Assembly (NCBI RefSeq): GCF_001883705.2
Contig: NZ_MDEQ02000005.1
Location: 62,001-126,000 of the forward strand
Reading direction: 5' to 3'
Length of the DNA stretch: 64,000 nucleotides
DNA from: Burkholderia catarinensis
GTDB taxonomy: Bacteria > Pseudomonadota > Gammaproteobacteria > Burkholderiales > Burkholderiaceae
This document shows, one piece after another, positions 15,998-24,528 of the stretch (position 1 is the stretch's first letter; every line of letters begins with the position of its first letter). Below the pieces are notes generated by a model. The model was not told where the DNA came from. It made no database searches and was given only the letters and a program-made list of their open reading frames with translations. A program made the position numbers and the translations under genes.

Positions 15998-17926
15998 ATG
16001 AAGATCCGACACCTCCTTGCCACGTCCGCCGCGACCGCGCTCCTCTCGCCCGTCGCCCACGCCGCCGGCGACACCGCGGTTTCGCAACCGGCCCAGGCCG
16101 CCGAAGGCGCCGAACTGCCGACGATTGCCGTCACCGACACGCGTCGGCTGCCCGAATCGTTCGACGGGCGCTATGCGTCGACCCAGGTGCTCACGCGCAC
16201 CGATCTCGACCGATTGTCGCCGAGCGACCCGAGCATCACGCAGGCGCTCGCGACGCTGCCGGGCGTCACCGTTTCGCAGAGCGGCGGCCCCGGCTCGTCC
16301 GCGTCGGTCAGCATCCGCGGCTCGTCGGCAAGCCAGGTCGCCGTGTTCATCGACGGCATCCGGATCGGCTCGCCGACCACCGGTATCGCACCGTGGGCCG
16401 ACCTGCCGACCGACGCGTTCGAACGCGTCGAAGTGATTTCGGGCCCCGCCGCCGCATCGTTCGGCGCCAATGCGATGGGCGGTGTCGTGCAGCTGTTCAC
16501 GCGCCGCGCCGCCAACCAGCCGAACCAGACCACCGTCTCGTTCGGCGGCGGGTCGAACAAGACGTTCGACACGCAGTTCCGCACGTCGGGCACCGTGCCG
16601 TCGACCGGGCCGCTGGCCGCGCTCGGCGGGCTCACCTACTCGCTCGGGCTGCACGCGTACAACACGGCCGGCATCGATTCGACGCGGCCGGTGTTGCCGT
16701 ACCACGAGGACGGCCGCAATCCGTACCACGCGCAGGACCTCGACGCGCGCCTCGGCTACGCGCGCGACAACTGGTCGATCTCGACGTTCGCGCTGTATCA
16801 CCGGTCCGATCTGTCCTACGACAACCTCGGCTATGCGAACCGCCAGCTCGATCATCAACTGACGGCCGGTATCGCGTTCCACCTCGACATCACGCCGGAC
16901 ACGCAGTTCGACCAGTCCTTCGGTTATTCGAACGATCGCCAGTTCCTCTATGCGAGCGATCCGACCGTCCCGACCGACCAGATCAATTCGCAGCGCATCA
17001 GCACGTCGACGTCGCTGACCCATCAGGAGCGCGGATTCCGCCTGTTCGGCCTGCCGCTGTCGGGCGAGACCAAGCTCGCCTACGACTTCACGCGCGAACA
17101 GGCATTCCTGCCGGTCGACGCTCCCGGCGGCGTGCCGACGCGCAACGATTCCGCGTTCTCGCTGCATCAGTCGGCCACGCTCGGCAGCGTGACGATGTTC
17201 CTCGCGGGCCGTCACGAGATCATCGCGGGGCAATCCGTGAACACCGGCAACGCCGCGCTGTCGTGGGCGATCACGCCGGTCTATACGGCGCGCGTGTCGT
17301 ACGGCAATGCGTTCCGCCTGCCGAGTTTCAACGACCTGTACTACCCCGGCTACGGCAATCCGAATCTCAGCCCGGAACGCAGCACGTCGGTCGAGGCCGC
17401 GGTCGATGCGAACACGTCGTACGGCACGTTCACCGCCGCGATCTACGACACGCGGGTCAACAACCTGATCGCGTACAACCCCGCGACGTACTCGCCGATG
17501 AACATCGGTCGCTCTCATATTCGCGGGATCGACCTGTCGTACAAGGGGACGATCGGCCGCTCGACGCCGGTGAGCGTCGCGATCGGCTTCCTGAATCCGC
17601 AGGACGAAACCAACGATTCGTGGCTGAACCGCCGCCCGCGGCAGACGGCCAGCGTGAGCATCGACCACACGTGGGACGAACTGCACCTGCACGCGCTGAG
17701 CACGGGCGCATCGCTGCTCTACGGCGGCACGACGTTCGACGACCCGGCCAACACCACGTATCTGCCGTCGTACCTGACGGTGAGCCTGCGCGCGTCGTAC
17801 CGGATCAATTCGCACCTGACGGTGTCGGCATCGCTGTCGAACCTGTTCGACCGGCAGTACATGACCGCGTATGGTTACAACACGCTTGGACGGACTGCGT
17901 TCGGGAAGGTCAGCTATACGTTCTGA
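15998..17926 (+). CDS. TonB-dependent receptor, BtuB-like (cobalamin uptake)
   Basis: A 642-residue outer-membrane receptor. Signal peptide to about residue 22 (SPVAHA), a TonB-box-like LPTIAVTDT near 40, a plug domain with ALATLPGVTVSQSGG, VSIRGSSASQVAVFIDGIRIG and ERVEVISGPAAASFGANAMGGVVQLFTRR (60-165), then a barrel ending in aromatic F (KVSYTF), with the conserved YGNAFRLPSFNDLYYPG and GNPNLSPERS in the barrel. The cobalamin riboswitch upstream points to vitamin B12 or a corrinoid as the ligand. Named by similarity and regulation; no other B12 genes are in the window. Confidence 0.9.
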   Translation: MKIRHLLATSAATALLSPVAHAAGDTAVSQPAQAAEGAELPTIAVTDTRRLPESFDGRYASTQVLTRTDLDRLSPSDPSITQALATLPGVTVSQSGGPGSSASVSIRGSSASQVAVFIDGIRIGSPTTGIAPWADLPTDAFERVEVISGPAAASFGANAMGGVVQLFTRRAANQPNQTTVSFGGGSNKTFDTQFRTSGTVPSTGPLAALGGLTYSLGLHAYNTAGIDSTRPVLPYHEDGRNPYHAQDLDARLGYARDNWSISTFALYHRSDLSYDNLGYANRQLDHQLTAGIAFHLDITPDTQFDQSFGYSNDRQFLYASDPTVPTDQINSQRISTSTSLTHQERGFRLFGLPLSGETKLAYDFTREQAFLPVDAPGGVPTRNDSAFSLHQSATLGSVTMFLAGRHEIIAGQSVNTGNAALSWAITPVYTARVSYGNAFRLPSFNDLYYPGYGNPNLSPERSTSVEAAVDANTSYGTFTAAIYDTRVNNLIAYNPATYSPMNIGRSHIRGIDLSYKGTIGRSTPVSVAIGFLNPQDETNDSWLNRRPRQTASVSIDHTWDELHLHALSTGASLLYGGTTFDDPANTTYLPSYLTVSLRASYRINSHLTVSASLSNLFDRQYMTAYGYNTLGRTAFGKVSYTF

Positions 17927-18124
17927 TGGGCTGATGCAGAGGCCTTGGCGCGGTGTGCGACGAGGCCTCGGTCGGGAAGTTGGGCGGCCTGTGCCGGCGG
18001 GTTTTGGAATGGCGGATTCCGACCCGGAGCGGTCCTTCAAATGCACCGGCAGCGGTCATTCGTTATTGGGTTTCCGCGTTGGTATGATTCGCATCTGATT
18101 GAGAGGGATCGAGATAGATCAATT

Positions 18125-18511
18125 ATGAAACTCGAAATCGAGGGCAGACCGGTAAACGCCGTGCCGACTCCCGTACAGGTCGCACGTGCGCTCAAGTCGC
18201 TGCGAAGCTACGGCAAGTCATCTTATGCGTCATTGACTGACGATGCAGGCAACTACGTGCAAGTAGCCGGCGGTGGCGCCAGCTGTATGATCGAGCGCTT
18301 TGAATTCGGCGCGCATCGATGGAGAGCCTTCCATAACAAACCTTCGCCTGTACGCCCTGACGGCACGATCCTAGTCTTCCGAGCGGGCAACATTCCGATG
18401 CGCTCAGATGAATGGTTCATGGCCGATCAGGTTGTGGAAGTATTTCTGGCCTTCCTCGGCGGAACATCGTATCCGCCATTTGTTCACTGGCGGTTAGCGC
18501 CGGACTTCTGA
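18125..18511 (+). CDS. Small unknown protein, immunity-protein-like
   Basis: A 128-residue soluble protein with no family I can name with certainty. An N-terminal helix (TPVQVARALKSLRSYGKSSYASL) followed by YVQVAGGGASCMIERFE recalls Imm1-type immunity proteins in size and layout, but this is a weak impression. Base composition is less GC-rich than the neighbours, indicating acquired DNA. Its 3' end overlaps the convergent gene 18494-18820 by 18 bases. No toxin gene is beside it. Confidence 0.55.
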   Translation: MKLEIEGRPVNAVPTPVQVARALKSLRSYGKSSYASLTDDAGNYVQVAGGGASCMIERFEFGAHRWRAFHNKPSPVRPDGTILVFRAGNIPMRSDEWFMADQVVEVFLAFLGGTSYPPFVHWRLAPDF

Positions 18512-18820
18512 GCTTGAGACCCTAAGCGAGCCGTCTCGAAGCAAGTACGCCGTCTGGCGCTCGTACGCAGCAGGCGGATAGGGTTGCCGATCGAGATCGT
18601 CCTGCACACTATATTCTCCGTAGCCTACAAATTCGTAGTAGACAGCCATAGTCTCTGCATGTGAACGCGTCCAGAATGTCCAGACCCATTCACTTCCAGA
18701 CTCATTAAGCGCACGTGCTGCGTCGCCATCTGGTCCATATGGAATGCATGCAGGAAGCGATTGTCCCTGCCCGTCGGGACATAGCCAAACCTCATGCAGA
18801 TATCCGAGGGAGTGTCTCAT
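18494..18820 (-). CDS. Conserved small protein of unknown function
   Basis: A 108-residue protein: MRHSLGYLHEVWLCPDG at the start and SEWVWTFWTRSHAETMAVYYEFVGYGEYS in the middle, ending with DLDRQPYPPAAYERQ. The block of WTF, SH-E-M and YYEF residues is characteristic of a widespread small-protein group found in accessory regions, often near toxin-immunity or Rhs loci; the function is unknown. Tail-to-tail overlap with the plus-strand gene at 18125. Composition is atypical for the window. Confidence 0.55.
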   Translation of the reverse strand: MRHSLGYLHEVWLCPDGQGQSLPACIPYGPDGDAARALNESGSEWVWTFWTRSHAETMAVYYEFVGYGEYSVQDDLDRQPYPPAAYERQTAYLLRDGSLRVSSSEVRR

Positions 18821-19071
18821 TCCGTGCGTTCTGGATTGATGATTCGATCGTCATGCGCGAGCGCGTGGCAATCGAACTCTTGAGCGAGGCATTGTCAACC
18901 GTCCTCGTGTTTGGGTCGAGTGTCTCTTCCTGGCCGCAGGCTGACTCACGGCCAAACACGGACATCCGGCAATCCGACGATATCGATAGTCGCACTACCC
19001 CGCCCGACGACTCAACGGACTACCGCTCATCATTCAGCCACCGCCGACGGTCCGCCTTCCGTCGACCTCAG

Positions 19072-19875
19072 TCAGGGCTTCCCATCCCCTTGCCTGGCGC
19101 CCATGGCCGCGGCCATGCGACTTTGTACGGCAACGAGTTGGTCATCCGTGGTCGCCACCAGCCACAGACGTGCCTGCTCCTCGATCTTGCGGTTGTGGTC
19201 TTTCAACGGGCCCATCGCGGCAGCGGCCTTCCAGACCACCGGGGCGATTCGGCTTTTCCTGCCCGACGGCGCGCCTACCAGCAGACAGTAAGGCCCCAGC
19301 GGAAGCGACACGAACGGAAGTGCCGGACTGACGCACACGCGCCAGTCAATGAAGGGCGTGTCGCCGATAAGCAGCGGCATGGGCAAGCCGTAGAGCACAC
19401 TGAAATCGTACAGCGCAAGTTGCTCCCGCATGCCGACGTAAATACGCCGGATGTCGTCGACAACCGCCGCGCGGATCTCGTCGTCGAACATGGGCTCCTG
19501 CGAGTATCGGGCAAACGCCTTTCGAGCCTCCCATTGATATGCACTGAACAGGCCAATCTCCACGCAGTCCTGCACCGCGCGCTGCACATCCGCGACAGAA
19601 CCGGCTTCTTCCGGCGTACCCAACTGCGCAGCCCGCAAAAACCGGGCAAGTCCGGCGTCCTGAATGGCAGGGCCATCCACGGACGCATCGTCGTCCGTGT
19701 CCTTGCCAAGGGGCACATAGATATATTTCTCGGCCGCGAAATGCGACTTCTTGCCTTCATCAAACTTGATTTCGCCGTCCACACAGTCGAGATAGCGAGT
19801 CCCGATTCGGCCATGCTCCCAAACCCAATTTTTCAGGAGCGGACGTAGTGGATGCAGTCTGTCGTGATCGGTCAT
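19072..19875 (-). CDS. Hypothetical protein
   Basis: A 267-residue soluble protein I do not recognise. It has a charged N-terminus (RPLLKNWVWEHGRIGTRYLDC), an acidic middle and YGLPMPLLIGDTPFIDWRV followed by LPLGPYCLLVG, which loosely resembles the C-terminal part of DUF4238-type proteins that often sit in defence or mobile regions. ATG 19875 has a TGGAGGG ribosome site; a longer frame to 19932 does not. The stretch 18821-19071 on its left appears non-coding. Confidence 0.6.
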   Translation of the reverse strand: MTDHDRLHPLRPLLKNWVWEHGRIGTRYLDCVDGEIKFDEGKKSHFAAEKYIYVPLGKDTDDDASVDGPAIQDAGLARFLRAAQLGTPEEAGSVADVQRAVQDCVEIGLFSAYQWEARKAFARYSQEPMFDDEIRAAVVDDIRRIYVGMREQLALYDFSVLYGLPMPLLIGDTPFIDWRVCVSPALPFVSLPLGPYCLLVGAPSGRKSRIAPVVWKAAAAMGPLKDHNRKIEEQARLWLVATTDDQLVAVQSRMAAAMGARQGDGKP

Positions 19876-19967
19876 GGAACCCTCCAGGTTGCCCAGTATA
19901 GTTCCAGTTGCCGATTGCTCCGTGGAGGACATGGCGATCGATCAATCCGATGGATCGGAGGCTCCGG

Positions 19968-20222
19968 TCAGATTGGACGCGACACAAGCTCACGCAGAAC
20001 CGTCTCCAGTTCGACGTGCCCACGCACGATTTCGTCAGGATGACTTTCGAAATCGATCCAGCCTTCGTTGAAGCCGTCCAGCATGCGCATCCGGCGTAGA
20101 GGATGCTTCATGCCCTACCCGCGGAACAGCGCTTCCCACGTCTGCCTGTCGACAACTTCCGCGCGCACCTGAGCGCCCAGCACGCGGGCGAAGGCCAATG
20201 CGAGTTCATCGCGCGTGACAGT
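19968..20222 (-). pseudogene. NmrA-like NAD(P)-binding protein, C-terminal remnant with stop
   Basis: Minus-strand frame reading TVTRDELALAFARVLG, then WEALFRG, a TAG stop at 20117-20115, then GMKHPLRRMRMLDGF and a proper stop at 19968. This is the C-terminus of an NmrA-family NAD(P)-binding protein, whose intact members read WEALFR-x-Q-GMKHP at this spot, so TAG is a point change from CAG. The N-terminal Rossmann part is absent. The remnant begins where a truncated lysR begins on the other strand. Confidence 0.72.
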
Positions 20223-20750
20223 CTTGGCGACCTCGTCATGGATGGCTTCGACATCGCCGTGCGATTCGGCGAACCCCGAGCATCGACCCTGATCGCGAGA
20301 AAGTTGCTCGATACCGGCATCGTTACGGTCGCGGCGCCCTCGTACATCGCTCGCCGGGGACGGCCGGCAAAACCCGAGGACCTTGAAAGCCGAAGCCACA
20401 GATGCGTTGAATTTCGCAACTCGGAGACAGGCAAGCCGTTCCCGTGGGAATTCCATCGCCGGCGCAAACGCATGGTGGTTGACACCCGAGGGCGCCTCAC
20501 GGTCAACGATCCGGGTGCCCTGCTCAACGCATGCCTCGCCGGTTCCGGAATTGCGCAGATGTTGCTGCTCGGTGCCGAGCCCCTGATCGCTAACGGCCGC
20601 TTGATCAATCTCTTTCCCGAATGGGCAGACGAGCGATATCCCATATACGCGTACTACCCGTCCCGGCATCACCTGCCGGCCAAGACACGGGCTTTTCTTG
20701 ACTTCATTGTCGAACTGACGGGCAACCACGAGCGCGTCGGCACGCGCTAG
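20222..20750 (+). pseudogene. LysR-family regulator, C-terminal (effector domain) remnant
   Basis: From about 20222 the frame reads DLVMDGFDIAVRFGEP, STLIARKLLDTGIVTVAAPSYI, GALLNACLAGSGIAQML and LPAKTRAFLDFIVE, the second half of a LysR substrate-binding domain. The HTH and first part of the domain are missing. The frame stays open back to an ATG at 20103, but that part is the complement of the nmrA-like remnant, so it is not original lysR coding sequence. Without the HTH it cannot act as a regulator. Confidence 0.75.
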
Positions 20751-20960
20751 TGCTGTTGTGGCGAACTGGCGAAGCAAGATCGAATGGCCCGTTCCGTATG
20801 GGGTGCGGTCTATCATGATCACATCGCGAACGTCCGGTTCTGGCCGCCTGTTGCCTGTCGCGCCCACACACGTTCGATCCGGCGCAAGAGCGCCGCGATC
20901 ACGGCTCTCGTGGTCGCAATGGCGAGTACACTGAAAAAGCATTAAAAGCAGGAGAACGTG

Positions 20961-21278
20961 GTGACTAACTCTGACCCCCAAAACACCTTCCGAGGACTGC
21001 CGCTCACCGCGGAGCAGGACGCGGAAGTGAGGCACTACATCAAGGACCGAACTCGGCGTGGGCTGCCATGGGACACGGCGGAGTTGAGCGCGATGCTCAA
21101 GGACATGCTGCAGCCCCCGGATGACGGCGACGGAGATGTCGCCTCCCCGGCAGACGAAACCATAGCGGCCGCCGAGCGCGCAACGGCGTCGCTTGACGAA
21201 GCGATGGACCCCATCGAGGCGAGCGAGGAGTGGAATGCGGCCATGGAGTCGGAAAGCATGAAAAGACCCAGACGATAA
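20961..21278 (+). CDS. Small acidic protein, integrative-element type
   Basis: About 105 residues: LTAEQDAEVRHYIKDRTRRGLPWDTAELSAMLKDMLQPP followed by an acidic Ala/Glu-rich tail. Short proteins with this N-terminal pattern are common in integrative conjugative elements and plasmids, with no assigned role. Two GTG codons (20958 and 20961) follow AGGAG; the second has the better spacing. Its presence supports a mobile origin for this patch. Confidence 0.6.
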   Translation: MTNSDPQNTFRGLPLTAEQDAEVRHYIKDRTRRGLPWDTAELSAMLKDMLQPPDDGDGDVASPADETIAAAERATASLDEAMDPIEASEEWNAAMESESMKRPRR

Positions 21279-21440
21279 AACCGGCGCAACGATGCCCGCT
21301 TCCCGGTAGCGCCGCATACAGGGAATGTGAAGCACGCGTCATGGGTTCGATGCGCATGATTTCAATGCTTGAGCGGGTGCCGTCGGTTCCCGTCGCGGTC
21401 GGCGCCCACGACATCTCCGTTGAACACAAAGGGGGCGAAC

Positions 21441-21701
21441 ATGCGGCTAATCGAAACGGATGAACACGAGGCGTTTCTGGCGACGCTGGAGCGTCATGGT
21501 TTGGCAGAAGACGATTTCGCTGTTCTGGAAACGGATACGACGGATCCGAAGGGTGACGAGAACCTCGGTCTACAGGGCTATGTCGCCATCACCCGACTTT
21601 CGACGCAGATTACGAGGGAATACGTGATCGGCGACGAAAGCGATTGGTTACAGCATTTCAGAAAAGATCTCGATGCGGGCGTCTTCGACAGGCCTCGATG
21701 A
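21441..21701 (+). CDS. Small protein, integrative-element type
   Basis: An 86-residue protein (IETDEHEAFLATLERHGLAEDDFAVLETD, then YVAITRLSTQITREYVIGDESDWLQHFRKDLDAG) similar in layout to small conserved proteins carried next to the previous type on integrative elements. ATG 21441 follows a run AAGGGGGCGAAC that serves as ribosome site. Function unknown. It is the last accessory gene before the ordinary lysE/asnC pair. Confidence 0.6.
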   Translation: MRLIETDEHEAFLATLERHGLAEDDFAVLETDTTDPKGDENLGLQGYVAITRLSTQITREYVIGDESDWLQHFRKDLDAGVFDRPR

Positions 21702-21822
21702 AATCCCGAATTCCGTCGAAGCGTGGCTGAAAGATGGTCGCCACGGCGAGCCGCCAAACCCGAACCTGATCGCACGACCGCTCGGCCGTCTACGTTCGAT
21801 CGAACAGCGCCCCGCTTCAGGC

Positions 21823-22455
21823 CTAGACAAGGCCGTGCACGCCCGCGACCAGCTGGATCGCGCCGAATACCGCGATGACGGCGGCCGACACGCGCGACAG
21901 CCCGTGCATGAACGCGAACGACATCCTCGTGCGCAGCGCAGCGGTCGCACTGCTCAAGCACAGCCACCAGGTCGCGGAGCCGATGAACACGCCGGCGACC
22001 ATCAGCGCCACCGTCGACCCCATCGCGCCTTCCCGGGTAGCCGACAGCGGGCCGAGCGCCGCGAAAATCCCGACGAACGACAGGATCGTCATCGGGTTCG
22101 ACAGCGTGAGGCCGAAGGTCGTCAGGAAATCGCGCAGGACGGTCGTGCGCGGCAGGTCGCGTTGCATCGCCGACGCGGCCGGCGCCTGCCGCGCGATGGT
22201 CCACGCCAGCCACACGAGGAACGCGCCGCCGGCGATTTTCAGGCCGACGGTCAGCATCGGGAATGCCGTGACGATGCCCGCGATGCCGAGCGCGCCGAGC
22301 AGCCCGTAGATCGCATCGGCGCACGCGGCGCCGACGCCCGTCGCGAACCCTGCGTGAAAACCGCGGCTCAGGCTGCGCTGGATGCACAGCATGCCGATCG
22401 GGCCGACCGGCACCGCGATCGACAGCCCCATCACGACGGACTTGATGAACAGCAT
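21823..22455 (-). CDS. LysE/RhtB family amino-acid exporter
   Basis: A 210-residue inner-membrane protein with about six hydrophobic segments. The N-terminus MLFIKSVVMGLSIAVPVGPIGMLC and GFHAGFATGVGAACADAIYG are hallmarks of the LysE family, as is LSNPMTILSFVGIFAALG near residue 125. Members export amino acids. ATG 22455 has an AAGGAG site. It is divergent from an Lrp/AsnC regulator, the usual arrangement for exporters induced by their substrate. Confidence 0.92.
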   Translation of the reverse strand: MLFIKSVVMGLSIAVPVGPIGMLCIQRSLSRGFHAGFATGVGAACADAIYGLLGALGIAGIVTAFPMLTVGLKIAGGAFLVWLAWTIARQAPAASAMQRDLPRTTVLRDFLTTFGLTLSNPMTILSFVGIFAALGPLSATREGAMGSTVALMVAGVFIGSATWWLCLSSATAALRTRMSFAFMHGLSRVSAAVIAVFGAIQLVAGVHGLV

Positions 22456-22570
22456 CGCCTGCTCCTTGCGACATGCAACGGGTTGAACAGGCATCGTAGG
22501 GAAAATCCGGTCACCGCTGAATGCGGTTTTTAAGGAAAAATGGCCGCTTCTCCTTAAAAATCCCACCGCG

Positions 22571-23032
22571 ATGGACGATCTGGACTGGAAGGTACTGGCG
22601 CTGTTGCAGGCCAACGGCCGCATCAGCTATACCGAACTGGCGCGCCAGGTTCACCTGTCGGTGCCGGCGGTGACGGAGCGCGTGAAGCGCCTCGAAGCGG
22701 TCGGCGTCATCGACGGTTACACGGCCCGGATCAATCCGGCGGCGGCCGGCTATCCGGTGAGCGCGCTGATCGGCATCACGGTGCCACAGCCGGCGAAAGC
22801 GAAGTTCCTCAAGTTGCTGGAGACGATTCCCGAAGTCGTCGAATGCCATCACGTGACGGGCGCGGACTCGTATGTCATGCGGTTCGTCGCCGTCAGCATG
22901 GCCCATCTCGAACAACTGATCGAACGCATCAACCTGTACGGCGAAACGCGCACGTCGATCGTGATGTCGACGCCGCTGCCGGCGCGCGGGCTGGCGCGGC
23001 CGCCGTCGAAACTCGACGACAACCGAAGGTAA
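22571..23032 (+). CDS. Lrp/AsnC family transcriptional regulator
   Basis: A 153-residue regulator: N-terminal winged helix with LDWKVLALLQANGRISYTELARQVHLSVPAVTERVKRLEA (residues 4-43) and a C-terminal RAM ligand domain with VVECHHVTGADSYVMRF near 93. It probably senses an amino acid and controls the divergent lysE-type exporter across a 115-base shared promoter region that includes AT-rich inverted sequence (CCTTAAAAA and TTTTTAAGG, 22530-22560). Confidence 0.93.
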   Translation: MDDLDWKVLALLQANGRISYTELARQVHLSVPAVTERVKRLEAVGVIDGYTARINPAAAGYPVSALIGITVPQPAKAKFLKLLETIPEVVECHHVTGADSYVMRFVAVSMAHLEQLIERINLYGETRTSIVMSTPLPARGLARPPSKLDDNRR

Positions 23033-23145
23033 CGGCCGGGCTCCGGGTCGTCCGACGGATCCCGGCCGGGCCGGTGACAGCCGGGGATAGCCGGCCGTCC
23101 CTGGCCATTCGGCCGGTTTCCTGCCTGACCGATCAGGCCGATCGG

Positions 23146-24528
23146 CTATTTGCCGGCCACGCCGCCGAGCAGGCCGCCCACCAGCGACGTCACCGGCGCG
23201 AGCGGATTCGCGAGACCACCCAGCGGCGAGCCGCCGCCCGTGCCGGTCGCGGCCCCGTCGTGCACGGCCGCCGGCATACCGCCGACCACGCTCGTCACCA
23301 GGCCGGCGACCGGCACCGCGCCGTTCGCACCGCTCGGATTCACGAGACCGCCTGCATTGGTCACCGTATTGCCGACCGCACGGACGAGACCGCCGACATC
23401 GCCGACCAGCGGCTGGGGCGATGTGGACGTCACCTTCCAGCCGGCCGACGTCAGCGCACCGCCGACCTGCCCGAGCAGGCCCGCGACCGGCTGCCCGAGG
23501 CCGGTTGCGGTGCCGACCTGCTGCGTGACCTGGCCGACCGTCGTCACGAGCGGCGTGATCGCCGTGCTGATCGCCTGGGTAGCCTGCTGGACCGGGCCGG
23601 ACGAAAGCGTCGAGCCGAGCATGGTGCCGCCCGACGTCAGACCGCCGGCCACCGTGTCGAGCAGGCCGCCGACCGGTGCCGTGATCGGCGCGAGCGGCGA
23701 CAGCGTGCCGGAGCCGATCGCCTTCACCGTTTCGCCGAGGCCGGCGATCGGGTTGCCGGCCGTGCCGACGATGGTGCCCAGGCCGGCGACCGTCGTACCG
23801 ACCGGGTTCGACGTAAAGCCGATCTGGCCGATGCCGTTGCTCACGGCGTCCGACGTATCGCGGACGATCGTGCCCGCTCCGGTGACCGTATCGCCGAGCC
23901 CGGTGGGCACGCCCTTGCTCACGCCGATCGGGCTCAGGCCGCCGGTCGTGATGCCCGCGTCGATGACAACCCCGCCGACCGAACTGATGATGCCGTTCGT
24001 GCCAGGCGTGCCGCTGGTACCCACGCCGCTGGTGTTGCCGCTGCTTGTACCGCTGCTGCTTGTACCGCTGCTGCTCGTGCCACTGCTGCTTGTGCCGCTG
24101 CTGCTCGTGCCGCTGCTGCTCGTGCCACTGCTGCTTGTGCCGCTGCTGCTTGTGCCGCTGCTGCTTGTGCCGCTGCTGCTTGTGCCACTGCTGCTTGTGC
24201 CGCTACTGCTTGTGCCACTGCTGCTTGTGCCGCTACTGCTTGTGCCACTGCTGCTTGTGCCACTGCTGCTTGTGCCACTGCTGCTCGTGCCACTGCTGCT
24301 CGTGCCACTGCTGCTCGTGCCACTGCTGCTTGTGCCGCTGCTGCTCGTGCCGCTACTGCTTGTGCCGCTGGTCCCGCTCGAACCACTCGTCGTCCCGCTC
24401 GCACTCGTTCCGATGTTGTTACCGCCTGGCGTCGGCACCGTCATGTCGCCGCCGCCGCACGCTGCCAGCGCGCACGCTGCGGCGATGGCGGCGAGCGCAA
24501 CATTCGCCTTGATGAAATGATTTTGCAT
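23146..24528 (-). CDS. Lipoprotein with long Gly-Thr-Ser-Ser-Ser repeat
   Basis: A 460-residue protein with a lipoprotein signal (lipobox LAAC, Cys24), a low-complexity region of about 22 GTSSS units (roughly residues 53-165) and a C-terminal half rich in short VGGLL/TVAG/GLGT segments. Burkholderia proteins of this kind are often labelled collagen-like, but here glycine recurs every five residues, not three, so no collagen helix is expected. The repeat probably forms a flexible, possibly glycosylated stalk between the lipid anchor and the C-terminal part. Convergent with the asnC gene. Function unknown; surface or periplasmic location likely. Confidence 0.82.
   Translation of the reverse strand: MQNHFIKANVALAAIAAACALAACGGGDMTVPTPGGNNIGTSASGTTSGSSGTSGTSSSGTSSSGTSSSGTSSSGTSSSGTSSSGTSSSGTSSSGTSSSGTSSSGTSSSGTSSSGTSSSGTSSSGTSSSGTSSSGTSSSGTSSSGTSSSGTSSSGTSSSGTSSGNTSGVGTSGTPGTNGIISSVGGVVIDAGITTGGLSPIGVSKGVPTGLGDTVTGAGTIVRDTSDAVSNGIGQIGFTSNPVGTTVAGLGTIVGTAGNPIAGLGETVKAIGSGTLSPLAPITAPVGGLLDTVAGGLTSGGTMLGSTLSSGPVQQATQAISTAITPLVTTVGQVTQQVGTATGLGQPVAGLLGQVGGALTSAGWKVTSTSPQPLVGDVGGLVRAVGNTVTNAGGLVNPSGANGAVPVAGLVTSVVGGMPAAVHDGAATGTGGGSPLGGLANPLAPVTSLVGGLLGGVAGK
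24044..24370. repeat. 15-bp tandem repeat (about 22 copies) inside the lipoprotein gene
   Basis: Plus-strand unit close to GTGCCGCTGCTGCTT, each copy encoding one GTSSS pentapeptide on the minus strand. Copies differ only at synonymous positions (GTGCCA/GTGCCG/GTACCG, CTT/CTC, CTG/CTA). Because the period is a multiple of three, copy-number changes keep the frame, so this is a likely length-variable locus. Confidence 0.9.

Noticed and set aside
15956..18046. A 696-codon minus-strand frame opposite the BtuB-like receptor
   Set aside because: Shadow of the receptor gene, low-complexity Arg/Val/Glu translation, no signature.
20103..20750. A complete 215-residue LysR-type regulator
   Set aside because: The first 40 codons are the complement of an nmrA-like remnant and there is no helix-turn-helix; it is a truncated gene.
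20751..20957. Possible insertion-sequence end or transposase remnant
   Set aside because: No recognisable transposase motif or terminal inverted repeat could be found by eye.
24044..24370. CRISPR-like regular repeat
   Set aside because: Units are contiguous 15-mers with no spacers and encode a pentapeptide; it is a coding tandem repeat.
23150..24520. A 456-codon plus-strand frame with Leu/Val/Pro repeats opposite the lipoprotein
   Set aside because: It results from the same 15-bp repeat read on the other strand; only the minus strand has a signal peptide and lipobox.
23146..24528. Collagen-like protein
   Set aside because: Glycine recurs every five residues, not every three, so the Gly-X-Y rule fails.
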